Position numbers and translations under genes: made by a program | Part shown: piece by piece, positions 1-5,251 of the stretch | Position numbering within the stretch: position 1 is the stretch's first letter | Layout: every line of letters begins with the position of its first letter | Notes under the pieces: generated by a model | Told to the model about the DNA's origin: nothing | Database searches by the model: none | Seen by the model: the letters and a program-made list of their open reading frames with translations, nothing else | Source of the DNA: a virus | Virus record (IMG/VR): IMGVR_UViG_3300028392_000082 | Location: 1-53,747 of that record | Strand: one strand, 5' to 3' | Length of the DNA stretch: 53,747 nt

Positions 1-104
1 AGCAATCCTGCGTTAAATACATTGTGACCGCATTCATCACATAACCAAGCCGTAGTTTTAGTAAGATCTACTTTTACTTGAAGTTGTTTTTGTTGTTGAT
101 TCAT
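1..104 (-). CDS. Partial zinc-ribbon-like protein (N-terminus only)
   Basis: The start codon is at 102-104 and the frame stays open to the window edge, giving the first 34 residues. A Gln-rich start is followed by a Cys-x2-Cys pair (C22, C25, in the motif CDEC) that looks like half of a zinc ribbon. The start lies 3 nt after the stop of the next zinc-binding gene, so the two are probably co-transcribed. The function is unknown. Confidence 0.6.
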   Translation of the reverse strand, partial: MNQQQKQLQVKVDLTKTTAWLCDECGHNVFNAGL

Positions 105-107
105 TTT

Positions 108-482
108 TTATTTTTTAGATTCCCAATATAATTGTCTTACTTTAGCTCCTAACTCTTGATCGTTAGGCGTACTCAATACAGTATACTCAGATACAGTAAA
201 TAGATTTCTATGAGAGTCCAAAGCGATTGGCTCTTCTTCTTTGTTGCCGCATTTATTACACAACTGACCTGCGCCTTCTACGTAATTGTATCTGAAGTCA
301 ATAGGAGTTCTAAATCTGTATTGAGTATCTACTCCACAGATAACGCATTTTTCAATGGGATTTTTTTGATTTTGTTCTTGCTCTAATGCACAAGAAAGAT
401 GGTCTACACCAACAAGATAATCGTACTCTACTTCTGAGGTGTCTTTGCCGCAATATTGGCAGGTAAATAGGGAGGTTTCCAT
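108..482 (-). CDS. Small multi-CxxC zinc-binding protein
   Basis: A 124-residue protein with three Cys-x2-Cys pairs (CQYC near residue 8, CVIC near 46, CNKC near 75), consistent with two zinc knuckles or ribbons. It has no signal peptide or membrane segment, so it should be cytoplasmic. The start has the GTTATG context seen throughout the window. It ends 3 nt before the start of a second zinc-binding gene. I do not recognise a named family; such small phage zinc proteins can be nucleic-acid binders or host-factor adaptors, but nothing here decides that. Confidence 0.75.
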   Translation of the reverse strand: METSLFTCQYCGKDTSEVEYDYLVGVDHLSCALEQEQNQKNPIEKCVICGVDTQYRFRTPIDFRYNYVEGAGQLCNKCGNKEEEPIALDSHRNLFTVSEYTVLSTPNDQELGAKVRQLYWESKK

Positions 483-547
483 AACGTTTTATTTATAACC
501 TAAATGTAACAATTATGGAGAAGATGGAGAAATAAAAGTTTAAAGTA

Positions 548-564
548 AAGCTGTTGTTCTTGAC
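548..564. repeat. Left arm of inverted repeat flanking gene 572-847
   Basis: Positions 548-564 (aagctgttgttcttgac) are the reverse complement, apart from one extra T, of 866-883. In a minus-strand transcript the two arms could pair into a stem of about 17 bp enclosing the whole 91-codon gene. This arm lies just past the stop of that gene. Confidence 0.7.
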
Positions 565-571
565 TTATTTT

Positions 572-847
572 TTATTTTTTGTTAATTAACTTTGATTCTA
601 ATTTGTCTAGTCGAGAATCCATCATGCTGTATATAGCTTGTTCTGATTCTGCTCGACTTCTGTGAACTTGTTCTATCTCTAAGGATAGTACTCTATTTGT
701 TTGAGCGTCTATTTCAAAGACGTCTCTATTGAGGTCTTCGATTCTTTTTTCTAACTTAATGGTCTTAACGAAGGCAATAACAGCAACTATCGCTAACGCG
801 ATAACCACCACTAGGCTCATCCCTAAAACGAATGATAGTGTTTCCAT
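572..847 (-). CDS. Single-pass membrane protein with coiled coil
   Basis: A 91-residue protein: a short N-terminus, one hydrophobic helix (about residues 5-28), then a charged, heptad-like helix to the Lys-rich C-terminus. This is an N-in or N-out single-span topology with a coiled-coil tail. A GGAG at 857-860, 9 nt before the ATG, supports the start and is unusual here because most genes lack a Shine-Dalgarno. It lies directly downstream of the tRNA-like RNA and is flanked by an inverted repeat. The function is unknown; a spanin-like or membrane-scaffold role is only a guess. Confidence 0.75.
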   Translation of the reverse strand: METLSFVLGMSLVVVIALAIVAVIAFVKTIKLEKRIEDLNRDVFEIDAQTNRVLSLEIEQVHRSRAESEQAIYSMMDSRLDKLESKLINKK

Positions 848-865
848 ATTTTATTTCTCCTATAT

Positions 866-883
866 GTCAAAGAACAACAGCTT
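866..883. repeat. Right arm of inverted repeat flanking gene 572-847
   Basis: Positions 866-883 (gtcaaagaacaacagctt) pair with 548-564. This arm starts 1-2 nt downstream of the 3' end of the tRNA-like RNA at 885 and ends upstream of the GGAG ribosome-binding site of the gene, so pairing could affect RNA processing or translation. Confidence 0.7.
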
Positions 884-884
884 G

Positions 885-1039
885 CTGTAGGGGAAGGATT
901 CGAACCTTCATGCAGCGATTCGATAAAAGACACATTGCTCGAGCTTGTGGTCAATCCATATCTTTTATCTATTTCGTTCTCTGCGCCCACGAGACGAGTG
1001 GGTGTGTATGCCGTGGCGTACGCCTTTCACCACCCTACA
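885..1039 (-). ncRNA. 155-nt tRNA-like RNA with insertion
   Basis: The ends form a perfect 7-bp tRNA acceptor (TGTAGGG at 1033-1039 with CCCTACA at 886-892), and a canonical T-arm precedes it (GAAGG, loop TTCGAAT, CCTTC). The interior is about 70 nt too long for a tRNA. It contains a D-like hairpin (GTG...CAC), a hairpin CCCAC-TCGTCTC-GTGGG, and a 9-bp stem GATAAAAGA/TCTTTTATC closed by GCAG/CTGC. No anticodon loop with U33 is convincing. It could be a tRNA with an intron or insertion, a degenerate tRNA, or a tRNA-like domain on another RNA. No CCA is encoded. Confidence 0.6.
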
Positions 1040-1044
1040 GTATA

Positions 1045-1293
1045 TTAATAGATTCCGTCCTCTTCGTCTATTTTAAAATCCAATTTATTCTGATCGATTC
1101 TAGCTTGTTCGGCTTCTTTGTACCACCTAATCCAAGTTAGAGATACATCGATAGGAGCCAATACCCAAGCCATTACTACAACCATAACAGCGTCTAACTC
1201 AGGAGAATTGTATTCTGTTCCTGTTTTTCTATATCTCTTGTTTAGTTGATAGAAACAATAGATAATGCAAATAAAATAATAACCTAATAACAT
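1045..1293 (-). CDS. Small two-span membrane protein
   Basis: An 82-residue protein with a hydrophobic N-terminal segment (about residues 2-16), a basic stretch, a second hydrophobic segment (about 34-53) and an acidic C-terminus. It is probably a double-span inner-membrane protein. It sits between the tRNA-like RNA and tRNA-Gln. No family is recognised. Confidence 0.65.
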   Translation of the reverse strand: MLLGYYFICIIYCFYQLNKRYRKTGTEYNSPELDAVMVVVMAWVLAPIDVSLTWIRWYKEAEQARIDQNKLDFKIDEEDGIY

Positions 1294-1310
1294 ATATTTA
1301 ATTTTTAAAG

Positions 1311-1381
1311 TTGCCCCTCAAGGATTCGAACCTCAACAAACTGTACCAAAAACAGTCGTACTACCGTTATACTAAAGGGCA
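1311..1381 (-). tRNA. tRNA-Gln (UUG)
   Basis: A 71-nt cloverleaf. Acceptor TGCCCTT pairs with AGGGGCA (one G-U), and the discriminator is A. The D-arm is GTA...TAC. The anticodon stem is ACTGT/ACAGT with loop TTTTGGT, giving anticodon TTG at loop positions 34-36. The T-loop is TTCGAAT. CCA is not encoded, so it must be added by host enzyme. It reads CAA/CAG glutamine codons. Confidence 0.93.
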
Positions 1382-1386
1382 TAATA

Positions 1387-1422
1387 GTGTAGTAGGAGCT
1401 AGCATCCTTGTGGTTACTACAC
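1387..1422 (-). other. Stem-loop in the spacer between tRNA-Gln and tRNA-Ser
   Basis: The 111-nt spacer between the two tRNAs holds a perfect 8-bp stem (gtgtagta 1387-1394 with tactacac 1415-1422) capped by a further GGA/TCC pairing. It may be a tRNA-processing spacer or part of another small RNA. There is no ORF or poly-T run. Confidence 0.45.
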
Positions 1423-1492
1423 GTTTTATCCACTTTGGTAAAAGGCCTACTCTGTGCGCCCTGATCGCGGGAAGGGGAGTAAACGTCTTTTG

Positions 1493-1579
1493 CGGAAAGA
1501 CAGGGATTCGAACCCCAGATACAGTTTCCCGTATTCTTGTTTTCAAGACAAGTGCATTAAGCCTCTCTGCCATCTTTCC
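1493..1579 (-). tRNA. tRNA-Ser (UGA)
   Basis: An 87-nt type-II tRNA. Acceptor GGAAAGA pairs with TCTTTCC, and the discriminator is G as in serine tRNAs. The anticodon stem is CTTGT/ACAAG with loop CTTGAAA, giving anticodon TGA. A long variable arm (ATAC...GTAT) follows, then a T-loop TTCGAAT. CCA is not encoded. It reads UCA serine codons. Its 5' end directly abuts the 3' end of the large structured RNA, so maturation may free both. Confidence 0.94.
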
Positions 1580-1907
1580 GTTACGGTGGCGACAATACTT
1601 AGACTAGGGCTGCAGACCCTTGGTATTGCGTTTCTTCAACCACCAACCACCGGCTTAAGACGTCAATGCCAATGGTCCTGTTTATTTTATATAAGACGTT
1701 TACAGCTAACGTCTTTGTCGGTTTAAAATTATCGCAATATTAGTACTATGAATACTAATTTTTGACTTTTTTAAACCAATAAGGTGCCGGTGGAAGTATT
1801 TGTTTAACTTCACGGAGTCCTTTTCGGTCACTCCACCACTTCGAATCAGGTACGTCTCAATGCTACTCGTCAGTATACATTGTTTATTCCGCCACACCGG
1901 CATATTA

Positions 1908-2046
1908 AGTTTAGGAAAGGCGAGGATGGTTCAGTGGACAACTCCTTTTATGATTGGCATTACTAATGATGGTTTAAACTCCGATATAGTCGGCCAATGC
2001 TTTTTGAGCGCCACCAACAGGCTAACCTATATCATTCCCCAATCAA
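1908..2046 (-). repeat. Structural module B of the large RNA
   Basis: A diverged copy of module A. The closing stem is GATTGG/CCAATC (2039-2044 with 1952-1957) and the inner stem GATATAG/CTATATC (2027-2033 with 1983-1989). A hairpin AAAGGAG/CTC-gc-CTTT (1942-1948 with 1916-1924) follows, ending in CCTAAA. The shared blocks are AATGCCAATC and TGTCCAC. Confidence 0.7.
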
Positions 2047-2054
2047 CCCAAAAA

Positions 2055-2160
2055 ATTTAGGAAAGCAGAAGATGGGTGCGTGGACATCTGCTTTTACGAT
2101 TGGCATTTCTAACCGCGAGGTATCCGCCCTTTCTACAGTTAAAGGATACATTCCAATCAA
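2055..2160 (-). repeat. Structural module A of the large RNA
   Basis: The closing stem is GATTGG/CCAATC (2153-2158 with 2098-2103) and the inner stem GTATCC/GGATAC (2144-2149 with 2120-2125). A hairpin AAAGCAGA/TCTGCTTT (2087-2094 with 2062-2069) follows, ending in CCTAAA. The fold is the same as module B with different but still paired bases. Confidence 0.7.
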
Positions 2161-2249
2161 CCTTAATATTGAAACAAACTACCCACAATTTTTCAAAGTC
2201 GCCATCCAAGTCATTGCTCTGGTTAAACCAGCGGCAGGTAGTTGTGTTT

Positions 2250-2651
2250 TTATGCTTTGTACATTTTAATTCGATACAATTTGAATTGCTTGTCTTTTGG
2301 ATTGATAAGAATATCTATACGCTTTTTCCAACGTTTGTTCATTAGGTCTTTGACCACATAAACTCCGCTGTACTTTCCTGCGCCCACAATTCTTACCTTT
2401 TGTCCGAACTTAAATTTTTTATTTAAGTCCCTACTAACTGCTATAATTCTGTGCTTCTTCGGATTGTTTTCTGTTAACCTCATTCCGGTTGCAGTCACAT
2501 CTCCATTAGGATCGTTTTTAAATTCGTTCACCTTGTAAGTGGTGACAGTTACGAATTCAACGCTACTCTTTTTATGAGGCACGAACTTCTTACCCGCTTT
2601 TATGGGGCTTGAAGCCAATACACTTATTAAAATAATACTAATCCATTTCAT
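2250..2651 (-). CDS. Secreted 3D-domain protein (putative cell-wall hydrolase)
   Basis: A 133-residue protein. The start at 2651 (MKWIS...) is chosen over an upstream in-frame ATG because that extension runs into the tmRNA; the start also carries the GTTATG context. An N-terminal signal peptide (about residues 1-19) precedes a domain with the pattern of 3D/MltA-type double-psi barrels: VTATGMRL, then RIIAVSRDL, KFGQKVRI, and VVKDLMNKRWKKRIDI with the late Asp residues. Family members cleave or bind peptidoglycan, so a lysis or envelope role is likely. It lies between the tmRNA and the large ncRNA. Confidence 0.7.
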   Translation of the reverse strand: MKWISIILISVLASSPIKAGKKFVPHKKSSVEFVTVTTYKVNEFKNDPNGDVTATGMRLTENNPKKHRIIAVSRDLNKKFKFGQKVRIVGAGKYSGVYVVKDLMNKRWKKRIDILINPKDKQFKLYRIKMYKA

Positions 2652-2666
2652 AACCTTTATTTTTTG

Positions 2667-3069
2667 TGGAGCATATGGGACTCGAACCCATGTCTCCGTA
2701 ATGAACAATAATACCAACGTCTCACACGCTTAGATCTGTTTTTATTCTGATCAGTAAGGGTCGTATGGTTTTTGGTCCTTACGATATCCACCACTTGGTT
2801 TTATGACTACCAAGAAACTCCCAGAAGGAGCAGAGCTATAATACTGAGACTATAGCGGGGTTTTCACTTCTTTTTAAAGTCCCATGAGTGATACGGGATG
2901 CGACTAAGCAGCGTATGCGTACTCGTCAGCACCGATGAAACTCATAAGAGAATCAAAGGTCATAGTAGATAATTCTACAGTTATTGTTTCGTAAGGTTTT
3001 AAGGACTTATCTTACTTTGTCCGCGTGTGGTATTACCTCCGAATTACGGATCAATTCCAAGGATGCCCC
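2667..3069 (-). ncRNA. ssrA: Phage-encoded tmRNA (transfer-messenger RNA)
   Basis: A 403-nt RNA. The tRNA-like ends pair as GGGGCAT (3063-3069) with ATGCTCC (one G-U), preceded by a T-arm ATGGG-TTCGAGT-CCCAT; discriminator A; no CCA encoded. A long P2-type helix CACACGC/GCGTGTG joins the tRNA-like domain to the body. The mRNA-like part encodes GADEYAYAA followed by TAG (2904-2933). The 3' part has hairpin and pseudoknot-like pairings (GCTATA/TATAGC, CTTGG/CCAAG, GTAAGG/CCTTAC with TCGT/ACGA). The role is to rescue stalled ribosomes by trans-translation, with host SmpB. The only odd feature is the tag end AYAA in place of the common ALAA. Confidence 0.92.
2904..2933 (-). other. tmRNA tag reading frame (GADEYAYAA)
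   Basis: Codons GGT GCT GAC GAG TAC GCA TAC GCT GCT TAG. The resume codon is inferred to be GGT because Bacteroidota tags usually start with Gly. A frame open further upstream means the exact resume point is not fixed by sequence alone. E. coli tags end YALAA; here the third residue from the end is Tyr. Confidence 0.8.
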
Positions 3070-3078
3070 ATGTGAATA

Positions 3079-3088
3079 TATAAATATA
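3079..3088 (-). promoter_or_regulatory. Candidate tmRNA promoter element (TATATTTATA)
   Basis: On the coding strand TATATTTATA ends about 10 nt before the 5' end of the tmRNA, at -10 element spacing. It resembles the Bacteroidota -7 box TAnnTTTG with the last base changed. The same core recurs upstream of many genes here. Confidence 0.45.
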
Positions 3089-3094
3089 CTAATT

Positions 3095-3352
3095 TTACGA
3101 GAATAGAATATCTGCCTCTTCTTCATCGAATCCATATTCTCCATCATGAAATTCAACTTCGAATAGATTGCCTACTTCTACATCGGTGTCTACAAATCTG
3201 TTCTTGTCAAAACAATTGTAAGGTTCAGGAGCGTCCAATTCCCAGAAAATATAATTTCCTTTTGAAGTGGTTGAGAACACTGTGTAGAATGCATCCTCTA
3301 CTAAAATACCGGTGTCGTCTGCTTTAATACATTTAACTTTTCTATAACTCAT
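3095..3352 (-). CDS. Acidic small protein of unknown function
   Basis: An 85-residue protein with a basic N-terminus (YRKVKCIKAD) and a strongly acidic C-terminus. The predicted short beta strands with interspersed turns resemble small SH3-like barrels common in phages, but I cannot assign a family. The start has the GTTATG context. It lies immediately upstream of the tmRNA promoter element. Confidence 0.7.
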   Translation of the reverse strand: MSYRKVKCIKADDTGILVEDAFYTVFSTTSKGNYIFWELDAPEPYNCFDKNRFVDTDVEVGNLFEVEFHDGEYGFDEEEADILFS

Positions 3353-3364
3353 AACTTATTAATT

Positions 3365-3397
3365 TAAAATAAAAAGACCTTTCTTAATGTAGTCTTT
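3365..3397 (-). terminator. Probable intrinsic terminator
   Basis: On the minus strand AAAGAC, a 13-nt loop and GTCTTT (plus 3373-3397) is followed by a T-rich run. It lies downstream of the small lipoprotein gene that ends at 3429. Confidence 0.55.
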
Positions 3398-3428
3398 GCA
3401 GGCGGAATTCCCCGACACCGTTACTTAA

Positions 3429-3644
3429 TTACTTTTGTGGTTGCTCTACTTTTGCGCGAGCTCCAGATCCACCGCCAATTGTTTTAGCTGTAGAATCTAC
3501 TGTAATCTCTGTTGAATCTGCTGCAATCTCTGTTGAATCTACTGTAGTTTTTGTAGAATCTGTTGTTGTTGTAGCAGAAGTGTTAGAAGTTCCGCAAGCC
3601 GTTAATACTAAAGCTGTAGCGAAAGCGATCATGATTTTTTTCAT
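3429..3644 (-). CDS. Small Thr/Ser-rich lipoprotein
   Basis: A 71-residue protein. The signal peptide ends in a lipobox (LTAC, Cys at about residue 17). The mature part is a low-complexity series of near-repeats of the type DST-x-T/I-x-VDST, then a Gly-rich patch and a basic tail. Lipid anchoring suggests an envelope location. The repeat nature suggests a flexible spacer or surface decoration. It is followed by a probable terminator. Confidence 0.75.
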   Translation of the reverse strand: MKKIMIAFATALVLTACGTSNTSATTTTDSTKTTVDSTEIAADSTEITVDSTAKTIGGGSGARAKVEQPQK

Positions 3645-3760
3645 GGTTGTTTTCTTTTTTGATTAATGAATAGATATGTAATATACACATCTCCTTTGAT
3701 ATAAAAAAATATTTAAGCTGTTTTTTTAAATATTCTTTTTTTTAATATATAACAGATTGA

Positions 3761-5143
3761 TTATAAATTCAATTTGCTACCAATCATGAAAGATCTTATT
3801 GGTATACTTTGGTCTGCGGTGCTTACCATAATTTTAAAGTTAACATTCACTTTAAACTTTCTAGTGATTTTGAAGTCTGTAGCGAAACCAGTCAAGAATG
3901 TCAAATCTCTACTTCTTGTTTGGGCTCCATCTTTTAAAGAGATTCCCCATGGTGCGGCTATCATAAATAGATCTGGGGTTACTGTCTTTCTACCTACAGT
4001 TATGGGATACATGGCGAAGCTGATAATAGAAGGGGATAGACTAATTGATCCGCCTTGAATGAACGCAGTGTTAGCGCTTATATTATACCCTGTGATTAGC
4101 TTGTCTATTGGTTGGATGTAAGTGTAAGCTGGAAATATCATGTGATTAGAGAAGTCGGTGAAATACGTAGTACCGAAGTTGTGCATCGCTTCTAATTGAC
4201 CTCTATCATTCATTTGACTCTTTGTGTAACTTCCACCTACCGCTATTTTACTAAAGTCCAAGAATATGCTTGCGTTAGCACCAAAGTTGGACAATCCTGT
4301 CATTGAAGACTTGGAAACTCCCATATTCATAGTCGGTACTAGCTTTCTATTCGGTGCTTGCTCTGCTACACTCAAATCTGCAGAGAATATCATTGGATTT
4401 ATACTTGCCGCTTTTTTCTTTTCTTCTTTCTTTTTGTCTTCTTTCTTCTTCTCTTCTTTTTTCTCTTCAGATTTTTTTTCTTCTTTCTTTTCTTCTGATT
4501 TTGTCTCTTCTTTTTTCTCTTCAGATTTTGATTCAGATTTGCTCTCTGATTTTGTTTCAGACTTGGTCTCTGATTTTGTTTCTGTACTTGAGCTTTTGCT
4601 CTCTGAGCTTGAGCTTGACGACGAAGAGCCAGAAGACGACGACGATTGGGAGGAAGAGGAAGATGAAGACGAAGTTGGTGGAGGTGATGAAGATACCGCT
4701 GAAGTCGATGCAGTGGATGCACTTGATGACGCTGCACTTGATGCGCTCGAACTTGCTGCTGATGAGGCCGCAGAACTTGCCGCACTTGAAGCTGCAGAGC
4801 TTGCCGCCGAAGCAGCTGCTGATGCCGCCGCTTGAGTTGCCGCGTTTGCAGCTGTGGTCGCTATTATGGCCGTTGTTTGTTGAGATACTGGACATGGCGT
4901 TGCGAATATGGATTTGATCCATGCATCTACTGTGCCTGATGCAAAGTCTGCGTAAGTAAATAATCTAGATTTTCCCCTAACTATAACTAGAACTCCGGGA
5001 TAATTGGAAGCTATGGGAGCTATGAATGTATAAACCTTGCTATCGCATGGATCTACGTAAGTGTTAACAATATTTTGCCCTTTAGCTTTGAGCGCTAATA
5101 AGGACAAAACCGATATCGTAAACGCTACTATCCATTTTTTCAT
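3761..5143 (-). CDS. Exported protein with Ser/Ala and Lys/Glu linker and putative outer-membrane barrel
   Basis: A 460-residue protein. A signal peptide (about 1-22) is followed by a small domain with two cysteines (C33, C84). About 150 residues of low complexity come next, first Ala/Ser, then Ser, then Ser/Lys/Glu repeats (SEEKKEE-like). A C-terminal domain from about 250 to 460 has alternating hydrophobic/polar strands and ends in a hydrophobic residue, as expected of an outer-membrane beta barrel. The TAATG overlap with the upstream 35-codon gene supports the start. It is the largest non-structural exported protein after the cohesin-like one. The function is unknown; receptor masking or envelope remodelling would fit. 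Confidence 0.7.
   Translation of the reverse strand: MKKWIVAFTISVLSLLALKAKGQNIVNTYVDPCDSKVYTFIAPIASNYPGVLVIVRGKSRLFTYADFASGTVDAWIKSIFATPCPVSQQTTAIIATTAANAATQAAASAAASAASSAASSAASSAASSAASSSASSAASSSASTASTSAVSSSPPPTSSSSSSSSQSSSSSGSSSSSSSSESKSSSTETKSETKSETKSESKSESKSEEKKEETKSEEKKEEKKSEEKKEEKKKEDKKKEEKKKAASINPMIFSADLSVAEQAPNRKLVPTMNMGVSKSSMTGLSNFGANASIFLDFSKIAVGGSYTKSQMNDRGQLEAMHNFGTTYFTDFSNHMIFPAYTYIQPIDKLITGYNISANTAFIQGGSISLSPSIISFAMYPITVGRKTVTPDLFMIAAPWGISLKDGAQTRSRDLTFLTGFATDFKITRKFKVNVNFKIMVSTADQSIPIRSFMIGSKLNL
4403..4864. repeat. Low-complexity coding repeat (Ala/Ser then Lys/Glu)
   Basis: Degenerate tandem codon repeats encode the Ala/Ser and Ser/Lys/Glu linker of the 460-residue exported protein. 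They create long false ORFs in all other frames of this stretch. Confidence 0.8.
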
Positions 5144-5250
5144 TATTTCAATTTAGCTAGAATCGCTAAGTTGTTGTCTACTAATTGTTTCTTTTTAACT
5201 CCAGAGCTTCTGCTACGCATTGCTCTCTTTTTTGGTTTTGCGTGTGCCAT
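5143..5250 (-). CDS. 35-residue basic microprotein
   Basis: The start is at 5248-5250, 1 nt after the stop of the CsgG-like gene, and the stop TAA (5143-5145) overlaps the ATG of the next gene as TAATG. The product begins MAHAKPKKRAMRSRSSG, with about ten Lys/Arg in the first 21 residues, and ends in a short amphipathic stretch. The tight coupling on both sides supports a real gene. The function is unknown; nucleic-acid or membrane binding are both possible. Confidence 0.65.
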   Translation of the reverse strand: MAHAKPKKRAMRSRSSGVKKKQLVDNNLAILAKLK

Positions 5251-5251
5251 A

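Larger units (their letters stand above)
1584..2245 (-). ncRNA. Large ornate structured RNA (ROOL/GOLLD-like candidate or new class)
   Basis: This is a gene-less stretch of about 660 nt packed with long-range and local helices in transcription order. A 9-10 bp helix (2237-2245 with 2174-2183) comes first, then hairpin CTGGTT/AACCAG at 2219-2231. Two related modules follow (2055-2160 and 1908-2046). Next come TGCCGGTG/CACCGGCA (1895-1902 with 1785-1792), GGTTTAAAA/TTTTAAACC (1769-1777 with 1720-1728), hairpin AAGACGTT/AACGTCTT with a 7-nt loop (1693-1715), and CAATAC/GTATTG around AGGG/CCCT (1593-1628). No plausible protein is present on either strand. Size, ornateness and position beside tRNAs in a phage match known properties of ROOL and GOLLD RNAs, but membership is not shown. 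Strand is inferred from the neighbours. Confidence 0.7.

Noticed and set aside
832-1140. Plus-strand ORF over the tRNA-like RNA
   Set aside because: It is antisense to a tRNA-like RNA and to the start of a likely minus-strand gene, and it has no recognisable domain or leader.
1593-1650. A plus-strand tRNA-Cys-like hairpin with loop CTGCAGA
   Set aside because: A GCA anticodon can be read in the loop, but D- and T-arms are missing and the 5-bp stem has a mismatch. It is a hairpin of the large RNA.
1785-1902. A tRNA-Leu-like unit with TGCCGGT/ACCGGCA ends
   Set aside because: The 7-8 bp end pairing and an initial TGGCGGAAT resemble a tRNA-Leu, but the span is 118 nt, no T-loop TTC-R-A precedes the 3' end, and no anticodon arm fits. 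Better explained as a helix of the large RNA.
1311-2345. Several ORFs on both strands across the tRNAs and large RNA
   Set aside because: They are antisense to or inside clear tRNAs and paired RNA stems, differ in composition from real proteins here, and overlap each other in different frames.
4266-4917. Long ORFs on plus and alternate minus frames in the low-complexity region
   Set aside because: They are frame shadows of Ala/Ser and Lys/Glu codon repeats in the 460-residue exported gene.
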